Positions 29,401-40,300 of a stretch of DNA of 64,000 nt are shown piece after piece. Each line of letters starts with the position of its first letter. Position 1 is the first letter of the stretch. This DNA comes from Polaromonas sp. P2-4. Its GTDB lineage: Bacteria > Pseudomonadota > Gammaproteobacteria > Burkholderiales > Burkholderiaceae_C. The stretch is taken from the NCBI GenBank assembly GCA_024703855.1, contig CP087965.1, positions 2,348,001-2,412,000 of the forward strand. The letters run 5' to 3'. A model generated the notes under the pieces. It ran no database searches. It was not told where the DNA came from and was given only the letters and a program-made list of their open reading frames with translations. The translations under genes were made by a program, and so were the position numbers.

Positions 29401-30669
29401 TGGGCGCATCCAGCGGGCCCTGCCAGCGGGCTTCGACAATTTCCACCAACCCTTTGGGCGCGAACGAGTCGATGAGCGCATGCGCGCTACTGTCCAGCGG
29501 CAGGCGGTTGGCGATCTGGGCCAGCGCGGCAAGATCAAGCTTGTCGGCCTTGAGTGCGCTGTGCTGCGGCGCACGCCCTTCCTCCCGCGTGTGAACCAGC
29601 GCCACATTGCCGCCCGGCCACTGCAGGCCGTCCCGGGTACGAAAGTGCAGGCCCTCGGTGTTGAAGTCAAACCCGTTGGCGTGCTGCCCACCCCCGATGC
29701 GCCCCGCCAAGGAATCGAAAGCCAGCGGCTGAAGCTTGCTGCCCAGCCTGGCATCTACGTCCTGCAGCGCCACATCGGCCACGCCGCCAACAATCTGTCC
29801 CTTGCTGACATCCGCCCAGGCGCGCAACGCCCCGTTGCCACCTATCAGCTCTACGCCCAACGAGTCCAGACTGGCATATTGCTTGAGGCGGGACATGTCG
29901 GCCCGGCCAAACTCGGCATACAGCTGCCCGTTCCATGCGGCAAAGTCGCCGGCGTCGCCCGACAACAGCGACTGCCTGAAAATACCCCTGAGCGTAAAAC
30001 GGTCACCCCATTCAGCGGGTGGCGTGGCATCCAGGCGCATGAGGTGACGGCGGTGGGCGTTGCGCAGAACAAAGTCCACCTGTGTCAGTGCCAACGGGGG
30101 GCCTGGCGCAACGCGTCAGTCCAGCGCACGGTGCCGCCGCGTATGACAAATTCGGTCTGAGAGAAAAACCAGTCGGCCACGGCACTGTAGCCGGCGCCCC
30201 GGCCCTGCAAAACGTCGAGTCCGCCCACATAGGTTTTTCCGTCGGCAGCGCGCCGGATGTCGAGCTCGGGCTTGTCGATATACAGCTGCTCAAAGCCCAG
30301 ACCCAAGAGCGAAGAAGGTGACAGGGCACCCAGAACGCGCGGCAGGCGCAGGGCTTCACGCCCTTGCGCGTCCAGCAGCGTCACATCGTGGAGCTCAAAG
30401 GAAGGGATCATGCCCCGCGAATACGCGGTGATGCGGCCAATGCGAACGGGCACCCCCAAGGCCTTGCTGGCCTCTGTCTCAAGACGCGGACGGAATTCCC
30501 CGATTCGCGGCACAATCCAGCCATGCAGCACGAACCAGCTCAGACCAAAGAGCAGCCAGGCCATCGCCACCAGCCACAGCAGGAAACGGATGACAAAAGC
30601 TATCCCCCGGAGGCGTCGAGACGGCAAGGCGGGCGGGCTGGATGACGCAGAAGGAATGGTTGGCTCCAT
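26450..30669 (-). CDS. yhdP: YhdP-family AsmA-like envelope protein (frame break)
   Basis: Very large protein of about 1407 residues, one N-terminal helix (IAFVIRFLLWLVAMAWLLFG) then a long beta-rich periplasmic region. This is the YhdP/TIGR02099 (AsmA-like, DUF3971) layout; family members span the periplasm and are implicated in phospholipid transport to the outer membrane. The C-terminal region includes FNVNIESGQFVKADPGIAKL and LLGVLSLQSLPRRLTLDFHD, conserved in the AsmA C-domain. The only break is near 30095, where a seventh C in the CCCCCC run restores RQAPPLALTQVDF. It is divergent from glnE across 73 bp, an order common in this group. Confidence 0.93.
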
Positions 30670-30742
30670 TAACCTGAGAATTATGACCGCCAGCGCTGTG
30701 GTTCGCCCGGTGTAAACCCATGAAGTTTTGTGAAGTAGTGTG

Positions 30743-33704
30743 ATGACCATCGCTTTTTCCACCTGCTCAGACACCCCACCGCCCTTTGGGCCGACTGCAC
30801 CCACGGTGCCGAGCACTGCGTCGGACTATTCCCGGTTTGTTCAGCGGATTCGCCGCCGCTATGCCGAACAGATGCACCTGTTACCCGACGGCGCGCCGGT
30901 GCGTGCCAGCATGCAGCTGGCCCTGGATGCCCTCCTCGCAACGGGCCTGGAGACAGGCGCGGCGCTTCGGGTGCTACGCCAGCTGGTCATGGAGCGACTG
31001 GTGGTGCTCGATTGCGACGGTCAGGAAGCCCCCACGCTCCCCACTGCGTGTGGTTCGCTGCCCCCCGGGGGGGCTGGCCTTGCTTGGGGCGGCCCGGCGC
31101 TGGCGGCCGTTGCCACCGCGAGTACCACCGGCGTTGCGCTGCACGTTGTGACCCGCGCCATGACGGAGTTGGCCGAGTTGGCACTCGATGTGGCCATGCG
31201 GCACTCCGCTGACACGCTGGACGCCTTGTATGGCGCTCCGCAAACTCCCGAAGGCGGACGCGCCCGCATGTGGGTGGTCGGCATGGGCAAGCTGGGGGCG
31301 CGTGAACTCAATGTGTCCAGTGACATCGACCTGATTTATGTCTATGACCAGGACGGTGAAACCGCCGGCCGCAGCGATGGCCGCGGCCAGATATCCAACC
31401 ACGAATACTTCGCCCACCAGGTCAAGGTCGTTTTCAGCCTGATTGGCGATGCCACCGAACACGGCTTTGTGTTTCGGGTCGATCTTGCCCTGCGGCCCAA
31501 TGGCAACTCCGGGCCTGCGGCCATTTCGCTGAGCGCGCTGGACGAGTATTTCCAGGTCCAGGGACGCGAATGGGAACGTTTTGCCTGGCTCAAGAGCCGG
31601 GTGGTCGCGCCGCTGGAATGCATCCGGAGCGGCTCGGCCCAGGCCTTGCGCGGCTCCGTGCTGCCTTTCGTCTTCAGGCGCTACCTGGACTACAACGTGT
31701 TTGATGCGCTGCGCATTTTGCACCGGCAAATTCGCGAACACGCGGCCAAACGCTGCGCCGGCCACCCCTGAGCGCGCCAACGACGTGAAGATGTCGCGCG
31801 GCGGCATACGCGAAATTGAATTTACCGTGCAACTGCTGCAGGTCGTGCGGGGCGGGCAGTTCCCCGAGCTGCGCACCCGTCCCACCGTCGATGCGCTGCA
31901 ACGGGTGGCCCATGCCGGCTTGATGCCCCAGGACACCGCCGATGCGCTGGCACGGGCTTACGACTTTTGCGGCGTGTGGAGCACCGCATTCAGTACCTGG
32001 ATGACCAGCAAACCCATGTCTTGCCCACCCGCGATGACGATCTGGCCTGGATTGCGCAAACCCTGGGTTACAGCAACTGCTGCCCCTTTCTCAGCGAACT
32101 CGATGCGCACCGCGAACTGGTCGCGCAGGAATTTGACAAGCTGCTGGGGGGGAAAACCGACTGCAAGGGCTGCGGCAAGGCCGCCGGAAGCAACGGTTCA
32201 GCGCCACAGCAACTCGACGAGCTGCTCGATCAGTTATCGGAGCAATGGCCGGCGAAATTTCGCGCCCGCCTGGCGCTGTGGCGCCAGCACCCCAGGCTGC
32301 TGGCCTTGCGCGAAGACTCGCGTGCCCGCCTGGTGCGACTGGTGCAACGCACCGCGCTGTGGCTGAGCGAAGGCACGGTGACCGAAGAGGCTGCCGTGCG
32401 CATCATCGACTGGATAGAGCCGCTGCTCAGGCGCGAAAGCTATCTGGCGCTGCTGCTGGAGCGCCCGGCGGTGCATGAACGCCTGCTGCGGCTGCTGGGT
32501 GCCGCCAAATGGCCGGCACGCTACCTGTTCCAGCACCCGGGCGTGATTGACGAGCTCGCCAGCAATGAGCTGCTGCACGAGCGCTTTGACAGCGCGACCT
32601 TCACGCAAGAACTGCAGCAGCGGCTGGCCGCACTCAAACGCACCGGTGAAGATGACGAGGAAACCTGCCTGAACCTGCTGCGCCGCGCCCACCATGCCGA
32701 GGTTTTCCGCACCCTGGCACGGGACGTCGAAGGGGTGCTGACGGTCGAGCAGGTGGCCGATGACTTGAGCGCACTGGCCGAAGTCGTTCTGGCCGTGACC
32801 TCCGACTGGTGCTGGCAGCGCCTTAAGAACAAACACCGCACAGAAACAGACCGGCCGCAGTTCGCCATCATTGCCTACGGCAAGCTGGGCGGCAAAGAGC
32901 TGGGTTACGGCAGCGACCTGGACATCGTGTTTGTCTACGAAGACGAGCATGAGCAGGCGCCCGAGGTGTATGCGGCCTTCGTGCGCAAACTGATCAACTG
33001 GCTGACCATCAAGACCGGCGAGGGCGACCTGTTCGAGATCGACACCGCGCTGCGCCCCAATGGCAACTCCGGCCTGCTGGTCACCAGCTTTGAAGCCTAT
33101 GCCAGGTACCAGCAGCAGCGCGGCAGCAACACCGCCTGGACCTGGGAACACCAGGCCATGACGCGTGCCCGCTTCGTGCTTGGCGATGAATCGCTGCGCC
33201 AGCGCTTCGACCAGGTGCGCGAAGCGGTGATCACTGCGCCGCGTGACGCCAAAGCCTTGCGCAATGAAATCGTGGCCATGCGCGAGAAGGTGCGTAATGC
33301 GCATCCGGTAAAACGCCCCCACGCTGCGCTGCCTCCCGAGGGAGCCCTCCCGCCTAGGGGCGGCCCGTCGGCGTTCGAAGGCGACAAGTTCGATGTCAAG
33401 CACAGCGCCGGCGGCATGGTGGACGCCGAGTTTGCCGTGCAGTTTCTGGTGCTGTCGCAGTCTGCCCAGCACCCGGAGCTGGTCCACAACGTCGGCAACA
33501 TCGCCCTGCTGCAGCGCGCCGAAACCGCCGGCCTGCTGCCTCCCGGCGTGGGCCAGCGCGCTGCCAGCGCCTACCGCGAACTCAGGCGCGTACAGCACCG
33601 CGCGTCTCAACGAAGAGCCGACACAGGTCACACCGCCGGCGCTGCAGGCCGAGTGCGACGCGATTCAGCAGCTTTGGATGGCCATCTTCAAGTCAAACGA
33701 TTGA
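30743..33704 (+). CDS. glnE: Glutamine-synthetase adenylyltransferase/deadenylase (three frame breaks; two repeat insertions)
   Basis: Bifunctional enzyme that adds and removes AMP on glutamine synthetase under PII control; about 985 residues here. Both nucleotidyltransferase domains are visible: MGKLGARELNVSSDIDLIYV (about residue 180, deadenylase half) and YGKLGGKELGYGSDLDIVFV (about residue 710, adenylylase half). KMSRGGIREIEFTVQLLQVV and HSAGGMVDAEFAVQFLVL are the conserved GGxxDxEF segments. Two family A repeats are read in frame: 31029-31100 (APTLPTACGSLPPGG...) and 33316-33370 (RPHAALPPEGALPPRGG). Breaks lie near 31770, 31970 and 33595. Divergent from yhdP. Confidence 0.95.
31029..31100 (+). 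repeat. Family A repeat, copy 4 (inside glnE)
   Basis: CCCCCACGCTCCCCACTGCG through a CCCCCCGGGGGGG core to TTGGGGCGGCCCGG. It is translated in frame within the N-terminal half of glnE, giving APTLPTACGSLPPGGAGLAW, which has no place in the usual GlnE sequence at this point. Confidence 0.88.
33316..33370 (+). repeat. Family A repeat, copy 5 (inside glnE, shorter)
   Basis: CCCCCACGCTGCGCTGCCTC, a CTCCCGAGGGAG core and CTAGGGGCGGCCCGTCGG. A shortened copy (about 55 bp) read in frame as RPHAALPPEGALPPRGGPSA, placed directly before the conserved FDVKHSAGGMVDAEF segment where GlnE normally has a short loop. Confidence 0.82.
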
Positions 33705-33726
33705 TTTAATTCAATCGATCGTTTGA
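33693..33726. promoter_or_regulatory. Near-palindromic TetR-type operator overlapping the glnE stop
   Basis: A 34-bp near-palindrome: TCAAACGATTGATTTAA on the left and the matching TCAATCGATCGTTTGA arm on the right, with 30 of 34 positions symmetric. It ends 22 bp before the tetR start and covers the glnE stop codon (33702-33704). Position and symmetry fit the binding site of the adjacent TetR regulator and probably overlap the promoter of the efflux operon. Confidence 0.7.
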
Positions 33727-33748
33727 TTCATGTGCTTTAATTCGGCCC

Positions 33749-34508
33749 ATGAATGCCTCCCGCCAACCGAAAACGCCTTTGCGCCTGGCAGGCCCGGAAG
33801 GCGAGGGCCGCAAGCAGCGCTCGGACGGTGCCCACGCCCGGGCGCATCTGCTGCACACGGCACTCAAGCTGTTCTCTGAAAAAGGCTTTGCCAAAACCTC
33901 GATTCGCGAGATTGCGCTGGCGGCGGGTGCCAATGTCGCCGCCATCAGCTACTACTTTGGCGACAAGGCCGGGCTGTACCGGGCGGTGTTCACCGAACCG
34001 ATTGGCAGTGCGCAGGACGACATCGCGCGCTACAACCAGCCCCATTTCACGCTGCGCCAGTCCCTGCAAGGTTTTTTTGCGGGGTTTTTAGAGCCCATGC
34101 GCCAGGGCGAACTGGTGCAGCTGTGCACCCGGCTGCACTTTCGCGAAATGCTGGAACCCACCGGCCTCTGGGCAGAAGAAATTGACAAGGGCATCAAGCC
34201 CGCCCACGCCGCCCTGGTCTGCGTGCTCTGCCGGCATCTGACGATCACGGAGGCCGACGACGATGTGCACAGGCTGGCGTTTTCCATCACCGGACTGGCA
34301 CTTCAGATGTTCATCAGCCGCGACGTGGTGGAGGCCATCCGGCCGCAGCTGTTCGGAAACACCTCAAGCCATCGACCGGTGGGCAAGCGCCCTGGTGGAC
34401 TATGCAGAAGCCATGGTCGCCGTTGAAATGATCCGCCGCCAACCATCCACCACCCATCCGGCGACTGGCACGCGACGCATGAGGACTGCAATCGATGCAA
34501 AAGTTTGA
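33749..34508 (+). CDS. TetR/AcrR family regulator of the efflux operon (frame break)
   Basis: About 253 residues. The N-terminal TetR helix-turn-helix is clear: ARAHLLHTALKLFSEKGFAK, TSIREIALAAGANVAAISYY, FGDKAGLYRAVF. The ligand-binding half follows (MRQGELVQLCTRLHFREMLE) in the style of CerR/YbiH-type regulators with a DUF1956 domain. The frame breaks near 34365; the continuation PQAIDRWASALVDYAEAMVA runs to a stop at 34508, overlapping the next gene by 14 bp. First gene of a regulator-outer membrane-adaptor-pump operon, with a candidate operator just upstream, so it is probably autoregulated. Confidence 0.92.
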
Positions 34509-36011
34509 ACCCCACGGCAGCCCTGCCAAGCTGCTGCGCCTGCCGTTGTTTTTGCCGCTGTGCGTTTTATGGCTGGCAGGCTGCGCAGTTCAGCCCGCCG
34601 CAACGCCGGTCTCGGCCGCTATTCCCGCGCAATGGCAGACCCCCTTGCCGCACCAAGGCAGCCTGACGGGCCTGGCGCAGTGGTGGCAACAGCAAAACGA
34701 CCCCTTGCTGGTGGAGTTGATCATGGCCGCCGAGGCCATCAGCCCTTCCATCGCTTCGGCGCGCTCCAACATCGAACAGGCGCGTGCTGCCCGCGTGGCC
34801 TCAGCTGCGGCTTTGCTGCCCACGCTCGACGCCACCGCCAGCCTGACCCGCAGCCGCCCACCCCCGATCAACCGTGCGGCCCCGCCGATTGCCACCACCG
34901 GACAGGCCGGCCTGCAGGCGTCGTGGGAAATCGACCTGTTTGGCCAGTACAGTGCCAGCCGCGATGCCGACCAGCAGCGGCTGGAAGGCTCCCAGGCGCT
35001 GTGGCATGCCGCACGCGTGTCGGTCGCCGCCGAGGTTGCCAACCAGTACTACCGCCTGCGTGCCTGTGAAAAACTCTTGACGGTCGCGCGCCGATGCCGC
35101 CTCCCGCCTTGAGACAGCGCGCCTGGCAGAGCTCAGCGCCAAGGCCGGATTTCAGGCCCCGGCCACCGCCGCGCTGGCACGTGCCAGTGCGGCAGAGGGC
35201 CAGGGCAACGCCATTCAGCAGGGCGCGCTGTGCGATCTCGATGTCAAGGCCCTGGTGGCGCTCAGCGCCATCGACGAGACAGTTTTGCGGCAAAAACTGG
35301 CCCGGGAAGCCGCCAAAGAAACCGCCAACGCTGCACCAGAAACCCTGGCACCCATCGTCAGCGTGCCCGCCGAGGTACTGGCGCAACGGCCCGATATTTT
35401 CAACGCGGCGCGCGAGGTCGACGCCGCCCATGCCGAGGTCGGCAGTGCGCGCGCTACGCTACCCGCGCCTGAGTCTCAGCGGTTCCATCGCCGCTTCCAA
35501 GTCGCTATCGCGCGGTGTTTCACAGCGCTTTGACACCTGGTCGGTAGGCCCCCTGCAACTGACCATTCCGCTGTTTGATGGCGGCGCCAGCCAGGCCAAC
35601 GTCGATGCGGCCATAGCGCGTTATGAAAACGCCGCGGCCCAGTACCGCGGCAACGTGCGGCAGGCGGTGCGGGAGGTTGAGGAAGCCCTCGTCAACCTGC
35701 AAAGCAGCGCCGAGCGCGACCAGAACGCCGCCATGGCCGCCGAGGGTTACGGCGCCTCCTTCACCGGCACCCAGGCCCGCTACAAAAGCGGCCTGGCCAG
35801 TCTGGTGGAGCTGGAAGACGCACGGCGCACCTTGCTGGCCGCGCAGAGCGCCGTCGTGAACCTGCAGCGCGAACGCCGCAGCGCCTGGGTGGCCCTGTAC
35901 CGGGCGCTCGGTGGCGGCTGGACGACCGACAGCCCGGCACCGACACCTGCGGCACCCATGGCCCCGGAATTTTCCAGCGCCCCCCTGCCAACCGGGACCG
36001 CCACGCCCTGA
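34495..36011 (+). CDS. NodT-family outer-membrane efflux lipoprotein (two frame breaks)
   Basis: TolC-like outer-membrane channel of an RND tripartite pump, about 505 residues. Lipoprotein signal ending in LAGC (PLFLPLCVLWLAGCAVQPAA); the two outer membrane efflux repeats are visible: LLVELIMAAEAISPSIASAR with QASWEIDLFGQYSASRDADQ, and GPLQLTIPLFDGGASQANVD with GTQARYKSGLASLVELEDAR. VPAEVLAQRPDIFNAAREVD is a NodT hallmark. The frame breaks near 35090 and 35460. It overlaps tetR by 14 bp and precedes the adaptor gene by 52 bp. Confidence 0.92.
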
Positions 36012-36063
36012 GGCGGCCGTCCTATTTGACTTTGCCCAAAACGATCGACGGGACCCAAGCACC

Positions 36064-37320
36064 ATGGAAAAATTCAAGCTCAAACCGATTGCTATTGTTT
36101 TGATAGCTGTCTCCGCCCTATGTATATGGGCTGCATTCACTTTTTACTCTAAATCCGGCACAGAAGAGGCCCCCAAGCCGCCAGCCGCCAAGCCCGCCCT
36201 GACGGTGGCCACGGCCCTGCCGCAGCAGCTCAGCCTTCCGGTCAAACTCAGCGCCAATGGCAACATCACGGCCTGGCAAGAGGCCATCATCGGCTCGGAA
36301 TCCAACGGCCTGCGGCTGGTCCAGGTGCTGGTCAACGTCGGCGACCAGGTCAAGGCCGGTCAGGTATTGGCGGTGTTTTCTGGCGACAGCGTGCAGGCCG
36401 AGGTGGCCCAGGCCAAGGCCAGCCTTATCGAAGCGCAGGCCAATGCCGCCGACGCGGCCGACAACGCAGAGCGCGCACGCACGCTGGCCAGCTCCGGCGC
36501 GCTCAGCGCCCAGCAAATCAACCAATACAACACGGCCGAGCAAACCGCCAAGGCCCGCGTTGAAGCCGCCAGAGCCGTGCTGGAGACGCAGCAGCTGCGC
36601 GGCCGGCAGACCCGGGTGCTGGCGCCCGACAAGGGCGTGATCTCTGCACGCACCGCCACGCTGGGTTCCGTGGTGGGTGCCGGCACCGAGCTGTTTCTGC
36701 ATGATTCGCGGCGGGCGCCTGGAATGGCGCGCAGAAGTCACCTCGGCCGAGCTGGGCCGCATCACGGCCGGTACCACCGCCACCGTGGTCGCCGCCAGTG
36801 GCGCGCAACTCAAGGGCCGGGTCCGCATGATTGCGCCCAGCGTAGACCTGCAGACCCGCGCGGCGTTGGTCTATGTGGACTTGCCGGTGTCGGCCGGCAT
36901 GGCATCGCCCGCCAAAGTGCGCAGCGCCGGGCCGCCCCAAGCAAGCACAGCCCCCTCGGGGGGCAGCGCAGTACGCGAAGCGACAAGCGTGGGGGTAGCA
37001 CTTGCAGGCATGTTTGCCCGCGGCGAGTTCGACTTGGGCTCGACGCCTGCACTGACCGTTCCACAGCCTGCGCTGGTGGTGCGCGACGGCTTCAACTATG
37101 TGTTTCGCCTGGGCGCCGACCAGCGCGTCAGCCAGCTCAAGGTGCAGACCGGCCGGCGGGCCGGTGACCGGGTGGAAATCATCTCGGGTCTGGCCGCCGA
37201 TGCCCGTGTCATCGTGAGCGGCGCGGGCTTTTGAACGATGGCGACCTGGTGAGGGTGAGCGACATTCAGCCATCAAATACGCCTCTAGCCCACGCCATGG
37301 TGCAAGCAGCTACCAAATAA
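36064..37320 (+). CDS. RND efflux periplasmic adaptor (two frame breaks; three repeats in the gene)
   Basis: Membrane fusion protein of about 419 residues. Signal anchor (IAIVLIAVSALCIWAAF), lipoyl/biotinyl half-motif ESNGLRLVQVLVNVGDQVKA with GQVLAVFSGD, an alpha-hairpin (VQAEVAQAKASLIEAQANAA to LSAQQINQYNTAEQTAKARV), then the beta-barrel. The frame breaks near 36710 and 37230; at the latter one more T in TTTT lets GAGF continue as LNDGDLVRVSD to the stop at 37318-37320. The signal anchor is encoded by a family B repeat, residues SAGPPQ...SVGV by a family A repeat (36925), and the last 16 codons by another family B repeat. Confidence 0.92.
36088..36153 (+). repeat. Family B repeat encoding the adaptor signal anchor
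   Basis: GCTATTGTTTTGATAGC hairpin (36091-36107) followed by the tail TGTCTCCGCCCTATGTATAT then GGGCTGCATTCAC. It is translated as IAIVLIAVSALCIWAAFTF, the hydrophobic anchor of the adaptor. The same 17-bp hairpin, read from the opposite strand at 54369-54385, gives the identical IAIVLIA in the PglL-like ligase. Confidence 0.85.
36925..36996 (-). repeat. Family A repeat, copy 6 (inside the RND adaptor gene)
   Basis: GCCGGGCCGCCCC, a CCCCCTCGGGGGG core, then AGCGTGGGGG. Inverse orientation. Nearly identical to copy 3 over its right half (CCCCTCGGGGGGCAGCGCAG followed by the same TACGCGAAGCGACAAGCG). It is read in frame as SAGPPQASTAPSGGSAVREA then TSVGV. Confidence 0.9.
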
Positions 37321-37328
37321 GGAGCAAA
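37271..37328 (-). repeat. Family B repeat spanning the adaptor stop and the permease ribosome site
   Basis: Tail GCCTCTAGCCCACGCCATGG then TGCAAGCA, followed by the hairpin position GCTACCAAATAAGGAGC (37309-37325; the right arm deviates). It supplies the final adaptor codons, the TAA stop (37318-37320) and the AAGGAG Shine-Dalgarno (37319-37324) placed nine bases before the permease ATG. Confidence 0.75.
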
Positions 37329-37333
37329 TTCAG

Positions 37334-40300
37334 ATGAATGTCTCCGCCTGGTCGATCAAGAATCCTATCCCCGCCGTCATGCTGTTTGTGCTGCTGACGT
37401 TTGCCGGCCTGTTGTCGTTCAAGGCCATGAAGGTGCAGAACTTTCCCGACATCGACCTGCCTACCGTCACCGTGTCGGCCTCGCTGCCCGGCGCGGCACC
37501 GGCCCAGCTGGAGACCGAAGTGGCGCGCAAGCTGGAGAATTCGATTGCGACGGTGCAAGGCCTCAAGCACCTCTACACCAAGGTGCAGGATGGCGGCGTC
37601 AGCGTCACCGCCGAGTTCCGGCTCGAAAAGCCGGTACAGGAAGCCATGGACGATGTGCGTGCCGCCGTGGCCCGCGTGCGCGCTGAGCTGCCGGGTGATG
37701 TGCGCGACCCGGTCGTCACCAAGATGGACCTGGCCGGCCAGCCGGTGCTGGCCTTCACCATACGCTCCGCGCGCATGGACGACGAGGCGCTGTCGTGGTT
37801 TGTCGATAACGACGTGTCACGCAAGCTGCTGGCCGTGCGCGGCGTGGGGGCCGTCAACCGGGTCGGTGGCGTGTCGCGCGAGGTGCGCGTGGCGCTCGAT
37901 CCCTCACGCCTGCAGGCCCTGGGCGCGACCGCCGCCGACATCTCGCGCCAGCTGCGCCAGGTGCAAACCGAAAGCGCCGGTGGCCGCGCCGACTTGGGGG
38001 GCAGCGAACAACCCATGCGCACCCTGGCCAACGTCAAGTCCGCCGAAGAACTCGGCCGACTTGAATTGGCCCTCGGCGATGGCCGACGCATCCGCCTGAA
38101 TGACGTGGCCACCGTCAGCGACACCACGGCCGAGCCGCGCGCCGCCGCCTTGCTCGACGGCAAACCGGTGGTGGGCTTTGAGGTGGCACGCAGCCGCGGT
38201 GAGAGCGAAGTCGCCGTGGGCGCAGCCGTGCAAACCGCACTGGCCGAACTCAAGCTGCAACACCCCGACGTGGAACTCACCGAAGCCTTCAATTTTGTGC
38301 AGCCGGTGCAGGAAGAGTACGACGGTTCCATGTTCCTGCTCTACGAAGGCGGCCTCCTGGCGGTGCTGGTGGTGTGGCTGTTTCTGCGCGACTGGCGCGC
38401 CACTTTCGTGTCGGCCGTGGCGCTGCCGCTGTCGGTGATTCCGGCTTTTATCGGCATGCAGCTGCTGGGCTTTTCCATCAATGTCGTGACCTTGCTGGCC
38501 TTGTCGCTGGTCATCGGTATTTTGGTCGATGACGCGATTGTGGAAGTCGAAAACATCGTGCGGCACCTGCGCATGGGAAAAACACCGTACCAGGCGGCGA
38601 TGGAAGCCGCCGATGAAATCGGCCTGGCGGTGATCGCCACCACCTTCACCTTGATTGCCGTGTTTTTGCCCACCGCCTTCATGAGCGGTGTGGCCGGCAA
38701 GTTCTTCAAGCAGTTTGGCTGGACCGCCTCGCTCGCGGTGTTTGCCTCGCTGGTGGTGGCGCGGGCTTTGACGCCCATGATGGCGGCCTATATTTTGAAA
38801 CCCATCGTTGGCGACCATGCAGAGCCGCGCTGGATGAAACTCTATATGCGTGCGGCCACCTGGTGCATGAAACACCGCGTGACGACCATGATCGCCGCCA
38901 CCGTCTTTTTCTTCGGCTCGGTGATGCTGATTCCGCTGCTGCCCACCGGCTTCATTCCGCCCGACGACAACTCGCAAACGCAGGTTTACCTGGAGCTGCC
39001 GCCCGGCGCCACGCTGACGCAAACCAGCGCCTCGGCGGAGCAGGCGCGTTTGCTGATCAGCAAGGTTGCGCATGTCAAAAGCGTCTACACCACCATTGGC
39101 GGTGGAACGGCTGGCAGCGACCCGTTTGCCCCCCAGGGCGCGGCAGAAACCCGCAAAGCCACCCTGACGGTGTTGCTGGACGAACGCAGCGAGCGCCCGC
39201 GCAAGCAGGGGATTGAAAACAAGATGCGCGCCGCGCTCGAAGCCCTGCCGGGGGTGCGCAGCAAGGTGGGGCTGGGCGGCTCGGGTGAGGCCTACATTCT
39301 GGTGCTGACCGCCGAAGACGCCAACGCCCTGCAAACCGCCGCGCTGGCGGTTGAAAAGACCTGCGCACCATCCCCGGCCTGGGCAATATCTCGTCCAGCG
39401 CCAGCCTGGTGCGGCCCGAAATTGCCGTGCGCCCCGACTTCGCCCGCGCTGCCGATCTGGGCGTGACCAGTGCGGCCATGGGCGAGACGCTGCGCATTGC
39501 CACCATCGGCGACTACGAGGAATCGCTGCCCAAACTCAACCTGTCGCAGCGCCAGGTACCCATCGTCGTCAAGCTGGACGATGCCGCACGCAAAGACCTC
39601 AGCGTGCTGGAACGCCTGGCCGTGCCCAGCGTCAAACCTGGCGTCGGCCCGGTCATGCTGGGGCAGGTCGCCACGCTGGAAATGACGGGCGGCCCGGCCA
39701 TCATCGACCGCTACGACCGCTCGCGCAATGTCAAGTTTGAGGTCGAACTCTCGGGCCGGCCGCTCGGCGATGTCACGGCGGCCGTGAAAAACCTGCCCGC
39801 CATCAAAAGCCTGCCCGCCGGCGTCAAGGTGGTGGAGATCGGTGACGCCGAAATCATGGGCGAGCTGTTTGCCAGTTTTGGCCTGGCCATGCTGACCGGC
39901 GTGCTGTGCATCTACATCGTGCTGGTGCTGCTGTTCAAGGATTTCCTGCATCCGGTGACCATTCTTGCCGCTTTACCCTTGTCCTTGGGCGGCGCCTTTG
40001 TCGGCCTGCTGATTGCACAAAAAAGCTTTTCCATGCCGTCCCTCATCGGCCTCATCATGCTGATGGGCATCGCCACGAAAAACTCGATTTTGCTGGTCGA
40101 ATATGCCATCGTGGCACGACGCGACCACCAGCTGTCCCGCTGGGATGCCTTGCTGGATGCCTGCCACAAACGCGCGCCCCATCATCATGACCACGCTGGC
40201 CATGGGGGCCGGCATGATGCCGATTGCGCTGGGTTTCGGTTCGGCCGACCCGAGCTTTCGCTCGCCGATGTCGATTGCCGTCATTGGCGGCCTGATCACC

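Noticed and set aside
32234-33631. Open frame of 465 codons opposite glnE
   Set aside because: Antisense shadow of glnE; no motif or plausible start region.
37904-39334. Open frame of 476 codons opposite the RND permease
   Set aside because: Shadow of the permease with biased composition and no recognisable domain.
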